From Flavobacteriaceae bacterium (GTDB lineage: Bacteria > Bacteroidota > Bacteroidia > Flavobacteriales > Flavobacteriaceae), in assembly GCA_013003555.1 (NCBI GenBank), contig JABDIV010000052.1, forward strand, positions 248,001-312,000: DNA of 64,000 bases, read 5' to 3'. Positions 25,851 through 35,377 of this stretch are shown here, one piece after another; position 1 is the stretch's first letter, and every line of letters begins with the position of its first letter. The notes beneath the pieces are model-generated. The model was not told the origin of the DNA, did not search any database, and was given only the letters and a program-made list of their open reading frames with translations. The translations under genes and the position numbers were made by a program.

Positions 25851-26594
25851 TCAATTTCGTGTCACTGAAATTGAATTTGATAAACTAAAGCAGCCGCTTA
25901 AATTATTGGCATTCATACCAATTTCGGCTCCTTGAAGTCCGTCTTCGAATCTCAAATACCAAATCAGGCAAACACCAGGCCCGGCCCCATCAAAATCAAC
26001 GCCTTCGACATCTGCCAAAGTTGGTGGTAAACCAAGGATATTGCCTGTATCATCTGTGATTACCCAAGTACTGTTCGAGCCCGCTTGATTCCCATCAAGA
26101 GAAATTCCACTCACGTTGTCGGGATTACCGTCAATGGTGAAAGTAAAAGGCCCTCCTAAAATTTGCCCACCATCAGGGGCGTTTCTAACGACTTCAATTG
26201 AATTCGACAAATCGAAAACTCCCTGCAAGTCATTGGCATTCATACCAACTTCAGCACCTTGAAGACCTTCTTCATATCGTAAATACCAAATGAGACAAGT
26301 TCCACCACCTGCTCCATCAAAATCGACGCCTTCTAAAGCTAAGACATTTGGCGGAAGTCCAAGGATATTCCCAGAATCATCAGTTATAACGAATGTGCTA
26401 TTTGAGCCTTCTGCATTGGGATCTGATGAAATCCCATTTACATTATCTGGCTGTCCATCAATACAGAATGTGAAGGGACCGCCTGAAAGGGTTCCCGCAT
26501 CTGGCATAACTGCAACCATATTGTCATCATCATTAGAGCAGGAAAGTACAATTACAGAAAATAATGCGGTTAAAAAGAAAGATTTACTAAACAT
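25851..26594 (-). CDS. Lipoprotein made of two tandem GGPFTF-type repeats
   Basis: Surface or periplasmic lipoprotein of 247 residues. Signal peptide MFSKSFFLTALFSVIVLSC ends in a lipid-modified Cys19. The mature part is almost entirely a duplicated unit of about 107 residues (32-138 and 141-247, offset 109). Each unit has GGPFTF, NSTFVITDD or NSTWVITDD, GNILGLPP, GVDFDGAG, CLIWYLR and GLQGAE blocks. Unit 1 has Cys in GPFTFCIDG; unit 2 has Cys in LSGCFSL; both have CLIWY. Similar repeats occur in secreted Bacteroidota proteins as I recall, but no function is known to me. It sits downstream of the Crp/Fnr gene. Confidence 0.75.
   Translation of the reverse strand: MFSKSFFLTALFSVIVLSCSNDDDNMVAVMPDAGTLSGGPFTFCIDGQPDNVNGISSDPNAEGSNSTFVITDDSGNILGLPPNVLALEGVDFDGAGGGTCLIWYLRYEEGLQGAEVGMNANDLQGVFDLSNSIEVVRNAPDGGQILGGPFTFTIDGNPDNVSGISLDGNQAGSNSTWVITDDTGNILGLPPTLADVEGVDFDGAGPGVCLIWYLRFEDGLQGAEIGMNANNLSGCFSLSNSISVTRN
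25854..26501 (-). repeat. Two-copy protein-level tandem repeat inside the lipoprotein gene
   Basis: The unit of about 321 bases is present twice, at 26501-26181 and 26174-25854 on the minus strand. Protein identity between copies is high (for example GGPFTF, GNILGLPP, GVDFDGAG and GMNAN are shared), while DNA identity is lower, which suggests an old duplication under selection. Confidence 0.8.
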
Positions 26595-26667
26595 AACAAT
26601 TAAACTTTTAAAATTAAAAGCTCAAAGTTACTTGTAGAGGATAGGAATAAATGTTAGCTGGCTAACA

Positions 26668-27339
26668 CTAAGCTGATTTTTTTAAAATTCGAATTTTTTT
26701 TCTTTCGAATTCAAGGAATTTTTCCTGTTGAAGTTCATTCAGAAGAATGTTTAAGGTAGGTCGTGAAGTACCAATAAGGCAAGCAATATCTTTTTGAGTG
26801 TATGGATGATTTATAACCTGGTCTCCTGTCTTCTCACAATTATATCCATATTCTGTACAAAGTTCATCAAGAAATTCAACAAGCCGTGTTCTTGTATCTT
26901 TGAAAAGCAATAATTGAAGGCGTCGTTCAAGTTTTTTAACCTTTAGTCCGATCAGCTTGTATATTTTCAAACTGAAAGTTTTATTGTCTTGCATGAGGTC
27001 ATGAAGTGTTGAAACCCCAACCGGGCATATAGATGTTCTGTCATCGATTGATTGGGCAAATTCTGTACGTCTGTCTTCACCCAAAATTGCCTTTTCACCA
27101 AATAACTCGCCTTTCGTCAGAATGGCCTTTATAATCTCCTTTCCATCATCGGTGTAATACCCAATCTTTACCTTGCCTTTTTCAATCAGATAGATCTTAT
27201 TGGCAGAGTCATCTTCAAAATAAATGTAGTCTTGTTTCTTATAAGAATTAAAATCATGGTCCGCCTTATAGGCTGCGAACTTATGCGGGCACAATATTTT
27301 AAAAATATTGGATCCTTCGAAGTACCAGATCGAACTCAT
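26668..27339 (-). CDS. Crp/Fnr-family transcriptional regulator
   Basis: Regulator of 223 residues with an N-terminal cyclic-nucleotide-binding jellyroll (KIYLIEKGKVKIGYYTDDGK, then LTKGELFGEKAILGEDRR), a dimerisation helix, and a C-terminal winged helix with YTQKDIACLIGTSRPTLNIL as recognition helix. No Fnr-type four-Cys iron-sulfur cluster is visible, and the cAMP-binding phosphate cassette is not obviously conserved, so the effector is unknown. Its targets cannot be inferred. The acn terminator lies just upstream. Confidence 0.9.
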   Translation of the reverse strand: MSSIWYFEGSNIFKILCPHKFAAYKADHDFNSYKKQDYIYFEDDSANKIYLIEKGKVKIGYYTDDGKEIIKAILTKGELFGEKAILGEDRRTEFAQSIDDRTSICPVGVSTLHDLMQDNKTFSLKIYKLIGLKVKKLERRLQLLLFKDTRTRLVEFLDELCTEYGYNCEKTGDQVINHPYTQKDIACLIGTSRPTLNILLNELQQEKFLEFERKKIRILKKSA

Positions 27340-27390
27340 TTTATTAAACTGCTTTTGATTAATTGTCGAAAAAACAATGGAGTACTTACA

Positions 27391-27424
27391 AAAAACTCCC
27401 GCTAAAAATTAAGCAGGAGTTTTA
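27391..27424 (-). terminator. Terminator downstream of aconitase
   Basis: AAAACTCCCGCT (27392-27403) pairs with AGCAGGAGTTTT (27412-27423) with one mismatch around a short A/T loop. On the minus strand it follows the acn stop at 27447, with T runs on both sides. Confidence 0.8.
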
Positions 27425-27446
27425 ATTTGTATTGGATAAAATCAGA

Positions 27447-29711
27447 TTATTGATTCTCAGCTTTTATTAGATTTAATGCCGAACCGGCTTTAAACCAATC
27501 GATCTGAGCTTCATTATAGGTATGATTCGCTTTTATATGATCAGTACTTCCATTGGCGTGAACGACCTCTATGGTTAGTGGATTACCTGGTGAAAATTCT
27601 TTTAAATCGATAAAATTGAAGGTGTCGTCCTCCTTGATCAGGTCATAATCGCTCTCGTTAACGAATGTCAGTCCGAGCATACCTTGTTTCTTCAGGTTTG
27701 TTTCATGAATCCGTGCAAAGGATTTTACAAGAACAGCAACGACACCTAAATGACGTGGTTCCATTGCGGCATGCTCACGTGATGAACCTTCTCCATAATT
27801 GTGATCACCAACAACAATGGTCGGAATTCCGGCAGCCTTGTAGGCGCGTTGGGTATTAGGTACTCCATCATATTCACCATCCAACTGACTCTTGACGAAA
27901 TTCGTTTTCATATTGAATGCATTAACTGCTCCAATCAATAAATTATTAGAGATATTATCAAGGTGCCCGCGATATCGCAACCAAGGACCTGCCATCGAAA
28001 TGTGGTCGGTAGTACATTTCCCATGTGCTTTAATGAGCAGTTTGGCACCCTTTATTTCATCACCGATTGGCTCGAAGGGCGTTAAGAGTTGGAGACGTTC
28101 AGATTTCGGATCAACAACTATATCAACCGAACTTCCGTCCTCCTTTGGTGCGATAAACCCATTGTCCTTTACTTCGAATCCTTTCGGAGGTAATTCCCAT
28201 CCAGTTGGTTCATCAAGCATTACAGATTCACCGTTCTCGTTGATCAGGGAGTCGGTTATCGGGTTAAAATCCAGTCTACCGGCTATTGCTATTGCGGCCG
28301 TAAGTTCAGGAGACGCAACAAAAGCATGCGTGTTTGGGTTACCGTCAGCTCGCTTGGCAAAATTTCTATTAAAGGAATGAACAATGCTGTTTTTAGGAGC
28401 ATTCTTCGGATCTTCATACCGCGCCCACTGTCCGATACATGGTCCACATGCATTGGTAAATATTTTCGCATCAAGTTTCTCAAAAACCTGCAATATTCCA
28501 TCTCGTTCAGCGGTATAACGAACCTGCTCAGATCCCGGATTAATACCGAATTCTGCCTTGGTTTTTAATCCTTTATCCAGGGCTTGTTGTGCAATCGAAG
28601 AAGCCCGCGACAAATCTTCATAGGAGGAGTTTGTACATGACCCTATCAATCCCCATTCAACTTTAAGAGGCCAATCATTGGATGTAGCCTTATCATACAT
28701 TTTTCCAACTTCAGTTGCCAAATCGGGTGTGAACGGACCATTTAAATGTGGCATCAACTCCGTCAAGTTTATCTCGATTACCTGGTCAAAATACTGCTCG
28801 GGATTTTCATATACCTCAGCATCTGCAGTTAAATAATCCTTAATTTCATTAGCTGCTTCAGCAACATCTACACGATCTGTCGCTCGTAAATATCGTTCCA
28901 TCGATTCATCATATCCAAATGTCGAAGTCGTTGCCCCGATTTCGGCACCCATGTTACAAATCGTACCCTTGCCTGTACATGACATCGATTTGGCTCCCGG
29001 GCCAAAATATTCTAGAATAGCTCCTGTACCACCTTTAACAGTGAGAATATCGGCTACTTTTAAAATCACATCCTTTGGTGCCGTCCATCCGGATAATTTC
29101 CCGGTAAGTTTAACTCCTATGAGTTTTGGAAATTTAAGTTCCCATGCCATACCGGCCATGACATCAACTGCATCTGCTCCTCCAACACCTATGGCTACCA
29201 TTCCCAATCCACCGGCATTAACCGTATGCGAGTCGGTTCCAATCATCATACCGCCTGGGAATGCATAATTCTCAAGGACAACCTGGTGGATAATTCCCGC
29301 ACCGGGTTTCCAAAATCCAAGACCATATTTATTTGATACCGATTCCAGGAAGTTAAAAACCTCATTACTTGTATTTAATGCGCTTTGAAGATCCATGCTT
29401 GCTCCATTCTTGGCTTGAATCAAGTGATCACAATGGGTAGTAGTTGGTACTGCCACTTTCTTTTTCCCAGCCTGCATAAATTGTAATAACGCCATTTGAG
29501 CCGTTGCATCCTGCAACGCGATCCGATCAGGCGCAAAATCGACATAATTCTTTCCCCTTGTATATGCTTTGGTCGGCATCCCATCCCAGAGATGAGAATA
29601 AAGAATTTTTTCTGCAAGGGTTAATGGTTTACCAACGATTTTACGAGCAGTATCCACACGCTCAGCCATTGAGCTGTAAACCGATTTAATCATATCAATA
29701 TCAAATGCCAT
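27447..29711 (-). CDS. acn: Aconitate hydratase
   Basis: TCA-cycle enzyme that isomerises citrate to isocitrate using a [4Fe-4S] cluster. The 754-residue chain has the swivelling-domain order of mitochondrial-type aconitase. The three cluster Cys are in [12 protein letters not shown] and [10 protein letters not shown]. Other blocks include [23 protein letters not shown] and the C-terminal [19 protein letters not shown] with active-site Ser/Arg. It has a consensus -7 box upstream (29746-29753) and a terminator after the stop, so it is probably a single-gene unit. Confidence 0.96.
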   Translation of the reverse strand: MAFDIDMIKSVYSSMAERVDTARKIVGKPLTLAEKILYSHLWDGMPTKAYTRGKNYVDFAPDRIALQDATAQMALLQFMQAGKKKVAVPTTTHCDHLIQAKNGASMDLQSALNTSNEVFNFLESVSNKYGLGFWKPGAGIIHQVVLENYAFPGGMMIGTDSHTVNAGGLGMVAIGVGGADAVDVMAGMAWELKFPKLIGVKLTGKLSGWTAPKDVILKVADILTVKGGTGAILEYFGPGAKSMSCTGKGTICNMGAEIGATTSTFGYDESMERYLRATDRVDVAEAANEIKDYLTADAEVYENPEQYFDQVIEINLTELMPHLNGPFTPDLATEVGKMYDKATSNDWPLKVEWGLIGSCTNSSYEDLSRASSIAQQALDKGLKTKAEFGINPGSEQVRYTAERDGILQVFEKLDAKIFTNACGPCIGQWARYEDPKNAPKNSIVHSFNRNFAKRADGNPNTHAFVASPELTAAIAIAGRLDFNPITDSLINENGESVMLDEPTGWELPPKGFEVKDNGFIAPKEDGSSVDIVVDPKSERLQLLTPFEPIGDEIKGAKLLIKAHGKCTTDHISMAGPWLRYRGHLDNISNNLLIGAVNAFNMKTNFVKSQLDGEYDGVPNTQRAYKAAGIPTIVVGDHNYGEGSSREHAAMEPRHLGVVAVLVKSFARIHETNLKKQGMLGLTFVNESDYDLIKEDDTFNFIDLKEFSPGNPLTIEVVHANGSTDHIKANHTYNEAQIDWFKAGSALNLIKAENQ

Positions 29712-30018
29712 AGTTGTTCGATTTTTGGTTTAAATAAATGTCAGGCAAAAATACAAATTTTAACTGTAATTAGAAAATAAACAGGAATATGGGTATATCG
29801 TTAAATTATTATTAACAAATACTCATTTTTATATAATATAATTGAATTATTTTCACTTAATTGAAGAAAATAGTTAGAAATCAATAGCGCTATAAGCAAA
29901 TTCGACTTACTATTATTTATCACATTTTTGCTTAAGCCATATTCGAGCGATAATTCCACCCAAAAGAAATTTATTCCACAATAATAAAATCGGTAAATAA
30001 AGGAATTTGACCAGCCTT
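29712..30018. other. AT-rich intergenic region without genes
   Basis: The 307 bases between acn and the moxR stop hold the acn promoter at the left end. The rest is AT-rich with no open frame of convincing composition, no tRNA and no strong hairpin that I can see. Unassigned. Confidence 0.7.
29746..29753 (-). promoter_or_regulatory. -7 box of the acn promoter
   Basis: On the minus strand TATTTTTG fits TAnnTTTG and lies 35 bases before the acn ATG at 29711. No clear -33 TTG at standard spacing. Confidence 0.55.
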
Positions 30019-30972
30019 TTAAAACAGGCTTTTAATAATGGCTTCGTCGGAAATACCTTCGGCTTCGGCCTTATAGTTCTTAATAATACGATGACGAAGT
30101 ATCGGGTTTGCTACGACCTGGACATTTTCAATATCGGGAGAAAATTTACCCATAATCGCAGCATGGGTTTTGGCCGCTAAAATAAGGTTTTGAGAAGCTC
30201 TTGGACCCGCGCCCCAGTCGATATATTGTTTAACCAGGTCGGTTGCTGTATCACTATCAGGACGGGTTTTGGTAACCATCGCTACTGCATATTCCACAAC
30301 ATTATCAGCTACTGGAATACGTCGGATAACATGTTGATAATTCAATATTTCTTCTGCAGTGAACAAAGGATTGACCTTAGCCACCTCATCAGAAGTCGTT
30401 ACTTTAACTACATCGACCTCTTCTTTAAAACTGGGGTAGTCTAAATTAATTGCAAACATAAAGCGATCGAGTTGCGCTTCAGGCAAAGGATAAGTACCTT
30501 CTTGTTCGATTGGATTTTGGGTGGCCAATACAAAATAAGGCAGATTCAATTTGTAATGATGACCTGCTACGGTAACCGCACGTTCCTGCATCGCTTCAAG
30601 CAAGGCAGCCTGTGTCTTTGGTGGTGTCCTGTTGATTTCATCGGCGAGGATGATGTTAGCAAAAACAGGGCCTTTTATAAATTTAAACTGACGATTTTCA
30701 TCAAGGATCTCACTTCCCAGAATATCACTCGGCATTAAATCAGGGGTGAACTGAATACGTTTAAAATCCAAACCAAGGGCCTGGGCAATGGTGTTTACCA
30801 TGAGAGTCTTTGCAAGTCCGGGTACTCCGATCAGCAATGAATGACCACCCGCGAAAATAGAGATAAGAACCTGCTCCACAACCTCGTCTTGCCCAACGAT
30901 GACTTTGGCGATTTCCTCTTTTAAGGTTTTAAACTTTTTTACAAACTGCTCAATAGCCGCTACGTCCGACAT
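30019..30972 (-). CDS. moxR: MoxR-family AAA+ ATPase
   Basis: Cytoplasmic AAA+ ATPase of 317 residues, chaperone-like, often associated with von Willebrand A-domain partners in assembly of enzyme or cell-envelope complexes. Walker A is GVPGLAKTLMVNTIAQ, the nearby IQFTPDLMPSDILG and ILADEINRTPPKTQAALLEA (Walker B) are typical, as is the sensor VLATQNPIEQEGTYPLPEAQ. No vWA or DUF58 partner is in this window; it lies three bases downstream of a SurA-like gene, the last of three PpiC-type chaperones. Confidence 0.94.
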   Translation of the reverse strand: MSDVAAIEQFVKKFKTLKEEIAKVIVGQDEVVEQVLISIFAGGHSLLIGVPGLAKTLMVNTIAQALGLDFKRIQFTPDLMPSDILGSEILDENRQFKFIKGPVFANIILADEINRTPPKTQAALLEAMQERAVTVAGHHYKLNLPYFVLATQNPIEQEGTYPLPEAQLDRFMFAINLDYPSFKEEVDVVKVTTSDEVAKVNPLFTAEEILNYQHVIRRIPVADNVVEYAVAMVTKTRPDSDTATDLVKQYIDWGAGPRASQNLILAAKTHAAIMGKFSPDIENVQVVANPILRHRIIKNYKAEAEGISDEAIIKSLF

Positions 30973-30975
30973 TCT

Positions 30976-32391
30976 TTATTGTTTTTTTAACCAATTACTA
31001 TTGAAATCGCAATCCCGATGATCACCATTAATCTTTACAAAGGTTTCAGCTATTTTTTCGTTTTGCCATTTCTCAATTGCTTTTAATTGTTTCTCCTGAA
31101 GCGACAAGGATTTAATCTTCAAATAGTCTTTGGCAAAATCGGCCTCATGTTCATCAACGCGATCCATGACCATTAAAATTTTGAATTTTGTATCATTAAC
31201 CCGGTCTGAATCTTTATAAACCAAGCTCACTTCATTCGCCTTTAAATTCTGAATTTGAGCATAGAGTTCCGGTTCCATTTTGGTGAGTTCGAAACTGTAA
31301 TCCTGGGTCTCGGGATTAATCAGAAGTCCGCCTTCAAACTTGGTTTCCTCTTCATCACTGACTTCCCTGGCCGCCTCGGCAAAGGTGATCTCACCCTTCA
31401 TGATACTCTCGCGTACCTTTTCAATTTCTTCTTTTGCACTATTGATAGCTGCTTCAGTAACCCTTGGGCGTAGCAGGATATGCCTGACATCGTATTCCTG
31501 ACCTCTGATCTTTTCAAGCTGAATGATATGATACCCATAAATCGATTCAAAAGGTTCAGATACTTCACCTTCCTGAAGTGAGAATGCAACGTCCCGAAAT
31601 TCTTTTACCATTTGAGGCCTCGTTCTATTCAAGGTATATTTTCCACCTGTTGATTTCGATCCTGTATCGTCAGAATACAAGGTTGCCTTAACAGTAAAAC
31701 TTGCCCCGTTGTCAAGCACATCTGCACGGTACTCGTTCAATCGATCGATTACTTTTTGCTTTTCTGCTTCAGTGGTTTCAGGAATAACAACTATTTGGGC
31801 CACTTTTAACTCGGTCCCAAACATCGGGCGTTCATCTTCAGGTATGCTTTTAAAAAATTGGCGGACCTCTTCAGGTGTAACTTCAAGTTCTTCAACGATC
31901 TTCTGTTGCATCATCGCCGCCATCCTATTATTTTTATTGAGCTCATACATTTCGTCACGCAATTGCTGCTCATTTTCTTTTTTATAATAAGCTACCAACT
32001 TTTCCATTGAGCCAATCTGCTGGGCAAAAGCGTTTAACTGCGCATTGACATTCGCTCTGACTTCAGCATCATTAACTTCGATACTGTCCTGAATGGCATG
32101 ATGTTGTAATAATTTGTCTTCAAGAAGTTTCCCAAACATCTGGCAACGCGAAATATCTTTAGTAGATGCACCACTGGCTTCCAGCATTTCAAACTGACGG
32201 TCGATATCAGAATCCAGAACTACAAAATCACCGACCACAGCCGCCACTCCATCAATTTTCATCCTGGTCTGGGGAGATGCCATGGTTTCTTCTTTCTCTT
32301 CCTTTACTTCATCCTTTAAAATCTCTTGAGCGATAACAGGCGTTCCGCTAACAAGAAATACAAATGCAAATATCAAGCTGATTCTAATCAT
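30976..32391 (-). CDS. SurA-like peptidyl-prolyl isomerase, two PpiC domains
   Basis: Periplasmic chaperone of 471 residues. Signal peptide MIRISLIFAFVFLVSGTPVIAQ, then a SurA-N-like helical part (KIDGVAAVVGDFVVLDSDID) and two parvulin domains. The first is visible around ELKVAQIVVIPETTEAE and GGKYTLNRTR; the second around YDVRHILLRPRVTEAA and FEGGLLINPETQDYSFE. It probably folds outer-membrane proteins as SurA does. The longer open frame to 32460 would begin inside the upstream gene; ATG at 32391 gives the signal peptide, overlaps that gene by eight bases and is preferred. Confidence 0.9.
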   Translation of the reverse strand: MIRISLIFAFVFLVSGTPVIAQEILKDEVKEEKEETMASPQTRMKIDGVAAVVGDFVVLDSDIDRQFEMLEASGASTKDISRCQMFGKLLEDKLLQHHAIQDSIEVNDAEVRANVNAQLNAFAQQIGSMEKLVAYYKKENEQQLRDEMYELNKNNRMAAMMQQKIVEELEVTPEEVRQFFKSIPEDERPMFGTELKVAQIVVIPETTEAEKQKVIDRLNEYRADVLDNGASFTVKATLYSDDTGSKSTGGKYTLNRTRPQMVKEFRDVAFSLQEGEVSEPFESIYGYHIIQLEKIRGQEYDVRHILLRPRVTEAAINSAKEEIEKVRESIMKGEITFAEAAREVSDEEETKFEGGLLINPETQDYSFELTKMEPELYAQIQNLKANEVSLVYKDSDRVNDTKFKILMVMDRVDEHEADFAKDYLKIKSLSLQEKQLKAIEKWQNEKIAETFVKINGDHRDCDFNSNWLKKQ

Positions 32392-33238
32392 ATATTTCGA
32401 ATTGTCCGTTCTCGATGGCATCCTTTGTAATGTCCCTTTCAAGCTGTTTAATGAATTCAATTTTTCTCTTATTAATGACGATTTGTTTCAAGGTTGGCAT
32501 GACGTACTCCAGAGGTGCAGTCTCATTTCTGAGCAGTACATCATTTATTTGCATCAAATATAAACCTAATGAATCTTCAAGCTGTATAAAATTAGATTTT
32601 TTTAACAGTTCAATTCTATTTTCAAGGTTAATTGCCGGGATTTTCTCAACGGCCTGATTGACTTTTATCCAGATCGAATCATTTAATGAAAATGACCTGA
32701 ATTGAATGGAAATCGAATCCAATATATATTGATCTTCTAAATCGAATCGTTTGAACCGTTCTTCGATCTCATCCAGATCAAGATTATTTTCATTTACCTG
32801 AATATATCTGAATTTTATCAGTTCCTCATTCAGTCTGAATGATTCTTTATTATCATTATAAACCGATTCTGCTTCGCTCAGGGTTACAGTAGTATCTATG
32901 TTTTGTTTGACAAGTGCCTCCATATAGGCCTTGGTAAAAATGTCAACCTCATATTGCCTGACCAGTTCACGAAACTCAGATTGTTTTTCTTCTGAAAGAT
33001 TGATCTGGGCCTGACTGATTAGCAACTGTTGTGTTGCCCATTGATCGATGAAATTATTTACACGAAGAACACTATCTTCTTCTGAAGTATTATCCGGAAT
33101 AATTGTTGCGATATCCTCCTGATACAGGTAAACATCATTAACCCTTGCAACCGGCGTTCCGTTGGTTTCGCGCTCAATCAAATTACACGAAGCCAGAAGC
33201 AAACCAATGATTACTATTATGTACGGTTTATTATTCAA
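32384..33238 (-). CDS. PpiC/SurA-related periplasmic lipoprotein
   Basis: Lipoprotein of 284 residues with a lipobox (MNNKPYIIVIIGLLLASC). The mature region begins like a SurA N-terminal domain (VARVNDVYLYQEDIATIIP) followed by helices such as QWATQQLLISQAQINLSEEK, but a canonical parvulin domain is not visible. It may therefore act as a chaperone without isomerase activity. It lies between two PpiC-type genes with overlaps of four and eight bases, so it surely works with them. Confidence 0.75.
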   Translation of the reverse strand: MNNKPYIIVIIGLLLASCNLIERETNGTPVARVNDVYLYQEDIATIIPDNTSEEDSVLRVNNFIDQWATQQLLISQAQINLSEEKQSEFRELVRQYEVDIFTKAYMEALVKQNIDTTVTLSEAESVYNDNKESFRLNEELIKFRYIQVNENNLDLDEIEERFKRFDLEDQYILDSISIQFRSFSLNDSIWIKVNQAVEKIPAINLENRIELLKKSNFIQLEDSLGLYLMQINDVLLRNETAPLEYVMPTLKQIVINKRKIEFIKQLERDITKDAIENGQFEIYD

Positions 33239-35178
33239 CGCTTATCGAGATTCGCTTTAATTTGGTCCATCACGTTGGTATTGACCTCAACGCTAAACTT
33301 ATCCCTTAATCCTTCCAACCATTTCTGCTCTGTATATTCCTGGTAATCACTAATAACAATCCCCTTTGCCTCTTCAAAGGTCTTGATCGATTCAGGGATT
33401 ATTTCATCCACCCGAATAACATGATACGACCCGTTATGTTTAAATATTTCCGATGTACCCAATTTTATCGCAAGGGTTTCAGGTAATTTTGAAGTTCCAC
33501 TCTGGAAAGTTTGCTGCGTAATAATTAGCTGTTCCTTAGCAGTTGATTTAAACTTGGATCGCAACGCATCGATATCCTGGTTTTTATTCAGAAAAGGAAT
33601 AACCTTTTGCAATACGTCCTGATTCATTGAGGAAACCATAATTGCCTTGACACTTTCCGGCCGAACATATCTTTCTTTATTGGACTGATAGAATCTGTTA
33701 AGACCTGTTGAGTCATCTTTAACCGCATTCCATATTTTATCTTCCATCAGATCAAATAATAGGAGACCATCTCTATACTCCTTCAGGATCTGGGCATATT
33801 CGAGATTTGTGAATTCCAGGTTTTCTTCATGGTAGGCTAATAGTCTTTCATTGACAAACTCCTTGAACTGGGATTGAACAACCCCTTCATAGGACTGCTT
33901 CTCGCGAATTCGTTTTTGTGCCGATTCAAGATAAGAACCAAAATCCTTATAGCTTAACACGTTTTTACCAATCTGTATTAACATTTTATCTTCAGGCAAA
34001 TCGGTTGGCACCACCCATTTTCTGGAAAAATAATCTTCATTAAGAATTGAAACAAAATAAGACAGATCAATATCCGATTGTACTTCATATTTTTCTTTCA
34101 GGGTATTGAGAAATGCTTTGTTTATTACAGCTGATCGGGAATCGCGTTTCACCCGGACTTCCAATTGCGATTTCATTGCCATAAACGAACCTATAGGTTC
34201 TTTTTCATATAATTTGGCGATGTGCCAGCCATAATCGGTTTCAAAAGGTTCAGTAACATCTCCAATCTCTCCGATTGCGAATGCCCGGTCTTCAAATTTC
34301 ACAGAACTTAGCTGACCGCTTTTAAAACTTTTAAGGCGTCCGCCCTGCTTTGCAGAGCCTTGATCTTCAGAATATTGCTTTGCCAGATCCTCGAAGGCTT
34401 GTCCGTTTTTAAATAACCGGTATATCTCCTGTATCCGTGTTTTAGGATCACCAAGACTGTCAGGACTTTGTTTCGAAAGGAATATATGACCTACAGTCAC
34501 GCGTCCTCTCGATTTACGTTTATCAAACACCTTTAAAACATGGTATCCGAATTGGGTTCGGAATGGTTGGGAAACCTCTCCAACCGGAGTATTATAGGCG
34601 ACATTCTCAAAATCATAGACCATTTTAAATCCCGAAAACCAGCCAAGATCTTCAACAAAAACGGTATTTCCATTATGGGAATCTTTTTGAATTTGTTCGA
34701 ATTCTTCCTGAAGCAAACGATCTCTAAAGGCCAGCATTTGTTTGTAAACGGCCATGGTATCGGTTTCTGTTTCAGGCAAGCGTACAAGAATGTGACTTGC
34801 TTTAACATCATTAGATATTCTCTCGTAAGCTTCATTAACCAGTTCTTCTGTTACCCGCTTATCGGTAAGATAATTTTTGGCCAGCTGCTTTTTATAGGTT
34901 TTGAACTCTCTAATGTATTCAGGCTTTTTATCATATTCGAGTAATCGAGCTTCTTTAAGCTTGAGAGAATAATTGATAAAAAGATCGAGGTATGTATCTA
35001 TGTTTTTTTGGGTCTCGTCCTTAACAAGATCGAGGTTTTTGTTATACACTCTTAAAAATTCCCCCACTTTCACAGGATCTCCATCAACCGTAAATAAAAC
35101 ATCCTGCTCATAATCCTGAGGATGCACATTAAAACATATGGCGGATGCTAGTAAAAAGAATAAGATTTTAATTTTCAT
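33235..35178 (-). CDS. Peptidyl-prolyl isomerase with PpiC domains
   Basis: Periplasmic isomerase of 647 residues. After a signal peptide (MKIKILFFLLASAICFNVHP) and a SurA-like helical region (DVLFTVDGDPVKVGEFL), two parvulin domains can be recognised: VKASHILVRLPETETDTM with GWFSGFKMVYDFENVAYN, and VTVGHIFLSKQSPDS with KQGGRLKSFKSGQL. The rest of the chain is helical. ATG at 35178 was chosen over 35220 because the signal peptide begins there. First gene of the four-gene unit that ends in moxR; it likely serves outer-membrane protein folding. Confidence 0.9.
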   Translation of the reverse strand: MKIKILFFLLASAICFNVHPQDYEQDVLFTVDGDPVKVGEFLRVYNKNLDLVKDETQKNIDTYLDLFINYSLKLKEARLLEYDKKPEYIREFKTYKKQLAKNYLTDKRVTEELVNEAYERISNDVKASHILVRLPETETDTMAVYKQMLAFRDRLLQEEFEQIQKDSHNGNTVFVEDLGWFSGFKMVYDFENVAYNTPVGEVSQPFRTQFGYHVLKVFDKRKSRGRVTVGHIFLSKQSPDSLGDPKTRIQEIYRLFKNGQAFEDLAKQYSEDQGSAKQGGRLKSFKSGQLSSVKFEDRAFAIGEIGDVTEPFETDYGWHIAKLYEKEPIGSFMAMKSQLEVRVKRDSRSAVINKAFLNTLKEKYEVQSDIDLSYFVSILNEDYFSRKWVVPTDLPEDKMLIQIGKNVLSYKDFGSYLESAQKRIREKQSYEGVVQSQFKEFVNERLLAYHEENLEFTNLEYAQILKEYRDGLLLFDLMEDKIWNAVKDDSTGLNRFYQSNKERYVRPESVKAIMVSSMNQDVLQKVIPFLNKNQDIDALRSKFKSTAKEQLIITQQTFQSGTSKLPETLAIKLGTSEIFKHNGSYHVIRVDEIIPESIKTFEEAKGIVISDYQEYTEQKWLEGLRDKFSVEVNTNVMDQIKANLDKR

Positions 35179-35377
35179 AACATTTGTGATCAAGAGGGGG
35201 TAAAAATACAAATTATACACTATAATTCAAGTCCGTCCTAGTAACGATTCTAGTCAATAAAAAGTGTCTGTGATACTGAAAAAACGAAAATTATTGATAA
35301 AAAACCGATGATAGATTAGTTCAATTTATAAATCGTGATGTTTTTTTTATAATTTTACTTTTCAAAAACCATATAAT

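Noticed and set aside
27892-28380. 162-codon open frame on the plus strand
   Set aside because: Antisense to aconitase; low-complexity shadow without a start context.
30005-30035. Possible terminator at the 3' end of moxR
   Set aside because: AGCCT/AGGCT can pair around an AT loop inside the coding end, but no run of T follows on the minus strand.
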